Shown piece by piece: positions 62,257 through 64,000 of a stretch of DNA of 64,000 nucleotides; the stretch's first letter is position 1, and each line of letters begins with the position of its first letter. Both the position numbers and the translations under genes were made by a program. Source of the stretch: an uncultured Porphyromonadaceae bacterium. Its GTDB lineage: Bacteria > Bacteroidota > Bacteroidia > Bacteroidales > Muribaculaceae. The DNA is taken from NCBI GenBank assembly GCA_900547825.1, contig URII01000005.1, forward strand, positions 4,955 through 68,954, given 5' to 3'. Below the pieces are notes generated by a model. The model saw only the letters and a list, made by a program, of their open reading frames with translations. It made no database searches and was not told where the DNA came from.

Positions 62257-63636
62257 TCATTCGCCGGCCTCGGCATTCATTTTGCTTACCATGTCGCGGA
62301 ACTCGTCAATGGAAACTTCCTTGACGGGTACATTTATACGGTTCTTGATATCGTTGAAGAAAGCGTGTTCACGCACCTCTTCAACAATGCGGTTGCGTGT
62401 TTTCTTGTCCTCGAGCATACGCTTGCCGAAATCCTCGTAGACATCGTCGGTGAGGTTGCTCATGCCATATTGTGCAAACTGACGGCGGGCCATCATCACG
62501 GCATATGCCTTGAGATCCTCTTCTGTAACCTTGGTCTCCATCTTGGCGGCGATATTATCACGGATAAGCTGCCATTTCAAGCCCGGGAGCATAGCCTTGA
62601 AGCGCTCATCGGCATTTTCGGCGGTAAATTCCTTATCATATGAAATAAGCCATTTGGTGAGCACATCTTCAGCAAGGGCAAAATCGCCATATTTCTTGGT
62701 CATATAATTGTAGACCTCATCACGGAATATATTCTCGCTGTTTCCTGCAAGCTGCTGCGAGATCATGGCCTTGACACCTTCGCGGTATTCCTCTTCATTA
62801 TGAACGCGATCCTTTCCGAACACATTGGTGAAGAACTCCTCATTATGTTCAGCCGGACGCACCACAATGATTTCCGATACTTCCATAATGAAATCGGACT
62901 TCATTTCCGCAGCTTTCTCCTTGTCAATGTGGAGCATTGAGGTCAGCTCGGTGGGATCGCCGTTGCATGTGTTCCAAGGATTGAATTTCACTTTATCGCC
63001 AACCTTGCAACCCTTGAACTTGGCAGTCTCATCAGCTGATTTGAAATACATGGGGGCTACAATGCCTTCGGCTACCCGCACGGCGTCAGCACCTTCCATA
63101 ACATTACCTTCGGCATCAAGCTGCATAAGGGCACCTTTCACAAGCGCGTCATCCTCAAATTCCTCGCCGGGGCCCTGTGTGCCGAAACGACGGGTAAGAG
63201 CCTTGTCCTGCTCGGCAATCATTTCATCGCTTACTGCGATCTTATAGTAGGGGAGCTCGATGCTTTTGTCAAGTGTTATGTCAAGTTCGGGAGCGAGAGC
63301 CAGATCATAGCTGAAAGTATAATCTTTCTTATTGTCAAGATCAAGCGCCACTACTTCCGTGGGCACAGGTGCGCCGAGCACATTTATTTTATTCTCCTCA
63401 AGATACTTGCCTACGGCCTTGTAGACCTCCTGATTGATAACATCGCTTGTCACATCCTTGCCGAAACGCTTTTCCAGAATGCCGAAAGGCACATGTCCCT
63501 TACGGAATCCGGGCAGAGCATGGGTTTCTCCGACACGGCGAAGTTCTTTTTTTACAGTCGATGCGTAATCGTTTTCGACAACGTCAACCGTGAGTCTGGC
63601 CTTGGTGTCGTCAATCTTGTCAAATGTTAAGTTCAT
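62257..63636 (-). CDS. tig: trigger factor
   Basis: 459 residues. The N-terminal ribosome-binding domain has LPGFRKGHVPFGILEKRFG, the trigger-factor signature near residue 40. A divergent FKBP-like middle (about 150-240) and helical C-terminal arms (from about 250, with QLAGNSENIFRDEVYNYM) follow. As in other Bacteroidota, the middle PPIase part is poorly conserved, and isomerase activity may be lost (inference). It binds nascent chains at the tunnel exit. It has its own promoter at 63696-63727 and terminator at 62173, and lies upstream of clpP and clpX as in many bacteria. Confidence 0.92.
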   Translation of the reverse strand: MNLTFDKIDDTKARLTVDVVENDYASTVKKELRRVGETHALPGFRKGHVPFGILEKRFGKDVTSDVINQEVYKAVGKYLEENKINVLGAPVPTEVVALDLDNKKDYTFSYDLALAPELDITLDKSIELPYYKIAVSDEMIAEQDKALTRRFGTQGPGEEFEDDALVKGALMQLDAEGNVMEGADAVRVAEGIVAPMYFKSADETAKFKGCKVGDKVKFNPWNTCNGDPTELTSMLHIDKEKAAEMKSDFIMEVSEIIVVRPAEHNEEFFTNVFGKDRVHNEEEYREGVKAMISQQLAGNSENIFRDEVYNYMTKKYGDFALAEDVLTKWLISYDKEFTAENADERFKAMLPGLKWQLIRDNIAAKMETKVTEEDLKAYAVMMARRQFAQYGMSNLTDDVYEDFGKRMLEDKKTRNRIVEEVREHAFFNDIKNRINVPVKEVSIDEFRDMVSKMNAEAGE

Positions 63637-63695
63637 AACTGGTCGTAAATATTACGTTATTCTATAAGTTGTCAGTACGTTAATTTTTCAGTTTG

Positions 63696-63727
63696 CAAAA
63701 TTAATACATCAGCTCAATATTAACAAT
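63696..63727 (-). promoter_or_regulatory. tig promoter
   Basis: On the minus strand, ATTG (63724-63727), 20 bases, TAATTTTG (63696-63703), about 60 bases before tig. One mismatch at -33. Confidence 0.65.
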
Positions 63728-63816
63728 ATCTGAGGCGGAAAACGTAAGCCATACCACTTAAATTAAGTTTAAATCCGTGAATCCGCTTGTAATTATTGAG
63801 TCTGTCACGTTAAATA

Positions 63817-63848
63817 TTTGGCAGGTAAAGGATAATTGGCTAAATTTG
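63817..63848 (+). promoter_or_regulatory. promoter of the electron-transfer flavoprotein gene
   Basis: TTTG (63817-63820), 20 bases, TAAATTTG (63841-63848): an exact consensus match, about 60 bases before the start at 63909. Confidence 0.78.
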
Positions 63849-63908
63849 CGCTCTTGATGTGAAGTAATTTTGCTATCTATTAATGTACTTAAATATCTGA
63901 AAACAATT

Positions 63909-64000
63909 ATGAGTTTAAACATCGTTGTGCTTGCAAAGCAGGTTCCCGACACCCGAAATGTAGGCAAAGATGCAATGAAAGAGGATGGCACAATAAACCG
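63909..64000 (+). CDS. etfB: electron transfer flavoprotein beta subunit, 5' end only
   Basis: Thirty codons are seen before the right edge, starting MSLNIVVLAKQVPDTRNVG. The VVLAKQVPDT opening is the N-terminal strand and nucleotide-binding loop of the EtfB/FixA family. EtfB pairs with EtfA to pass electrons from flavin dehydrogenases, often acyl-CoA dehydrogenase. The call rests on a short stretch, but the motif is distinctive. The gene continues outside the window. Confidence 0.8.
   Translation, partial: MSLNIVVLAKQVPDTRNVGKDAMKEDGTIN

Noticed and set aside
1..64000. CRISPR array, rRNA operon or insertion sequence
   Set aside because: No regularly spaced repeats, rRNA-like sequence or transposase motifs were seen in the window.

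Overview
The window reads as chromosomal DNA of a gut Bacteroidales, most likely of the Muribaculaceae/Porphyromonadaceae kind. The evidence is Mfa-type fimbrial genes, DUF3575/OmpA, DUF4906, DUF4827, DUF5106 and DUF5686 proteins, many lipoproteins, propeller and adhesin proteins with C-terminal sorting-like tails, and Bacteroidota promoters of the form TTTG-N20-TAnnTTTG seen repeatedly. No insertion sequence, CRISPR array, rRNA operon or integrase is visible. One tRNA (Gly, CCC) is present.

Region 1 (1-11160) is a seven-gene fimbrial operon on the minus strand. In transcription order it holds a DUF3575/OmpA envelope protein, an Mfa1-like major subunit, an Mfa2/FimB-like anchor, a fimbrillin-like accessory subunit, two DUF4906 putative tip proteins, and a thioredoxin-like DUF5106 lipoprotein that runs off the left edge. 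Just upstream (10806-11027) lies what looks like an invertible promoter: a TAACTTTG -7 element inside a roughly 170-bp segment bounded by 16-bp inverted repeats. As assembled it faces away from the operon (OFF state). The right repeat is present twice.

Region 2 (11165-29721) is housekeeping: tatD, a prenyl synthase, rpsO, pgk, pyrF and prfA on the minus strand; sppA, lpxK, punA and thiL on the plus strand; then a large secreted adhesin-like protein, truA, speA, and a TPR/OmpA-like lipoprotein whose OmpA-like part resembles that of the fimbrial operon.

Region 3 (29722-48750): tRNA-Gly is followed by a class A beta-lactamase lipoprotein, then nrnA, a DUF4827 lipoprotein, glmM, an NlpC/P60 hydrolase, a THUMP-like methyltransferase, a convergent HAD hydrolase, an OmpH/Skp-like protein, pepD, an N-acetylmuramidase, parE, coaD, an S41 protease, rlmD and ppdK.

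Region 4 (48751-51160) is an AT-rich islet between two strong terminators. It carries two unrecognised genes, a multi-pass membrane protein and a protein with a long Ala/Val/Gly-rich hydrophobic core. An exact 19-bp tandem duplication at the end of the first gene truncates it; removing one copy restores a frame 34 codons longer. This is the best candidate here for an undescribed system.

Region 5 (51165-64000) holds three secreted proteins on the minus strand (an SH3 protein and two tandem paralogous beta-propellers), a DUF5686 outer-membrane protein, the minus-strand cluster clpP-clpX-recQ-ftsE, tig, and the 5' end of an electron-transfer flavoprotein beta gene.
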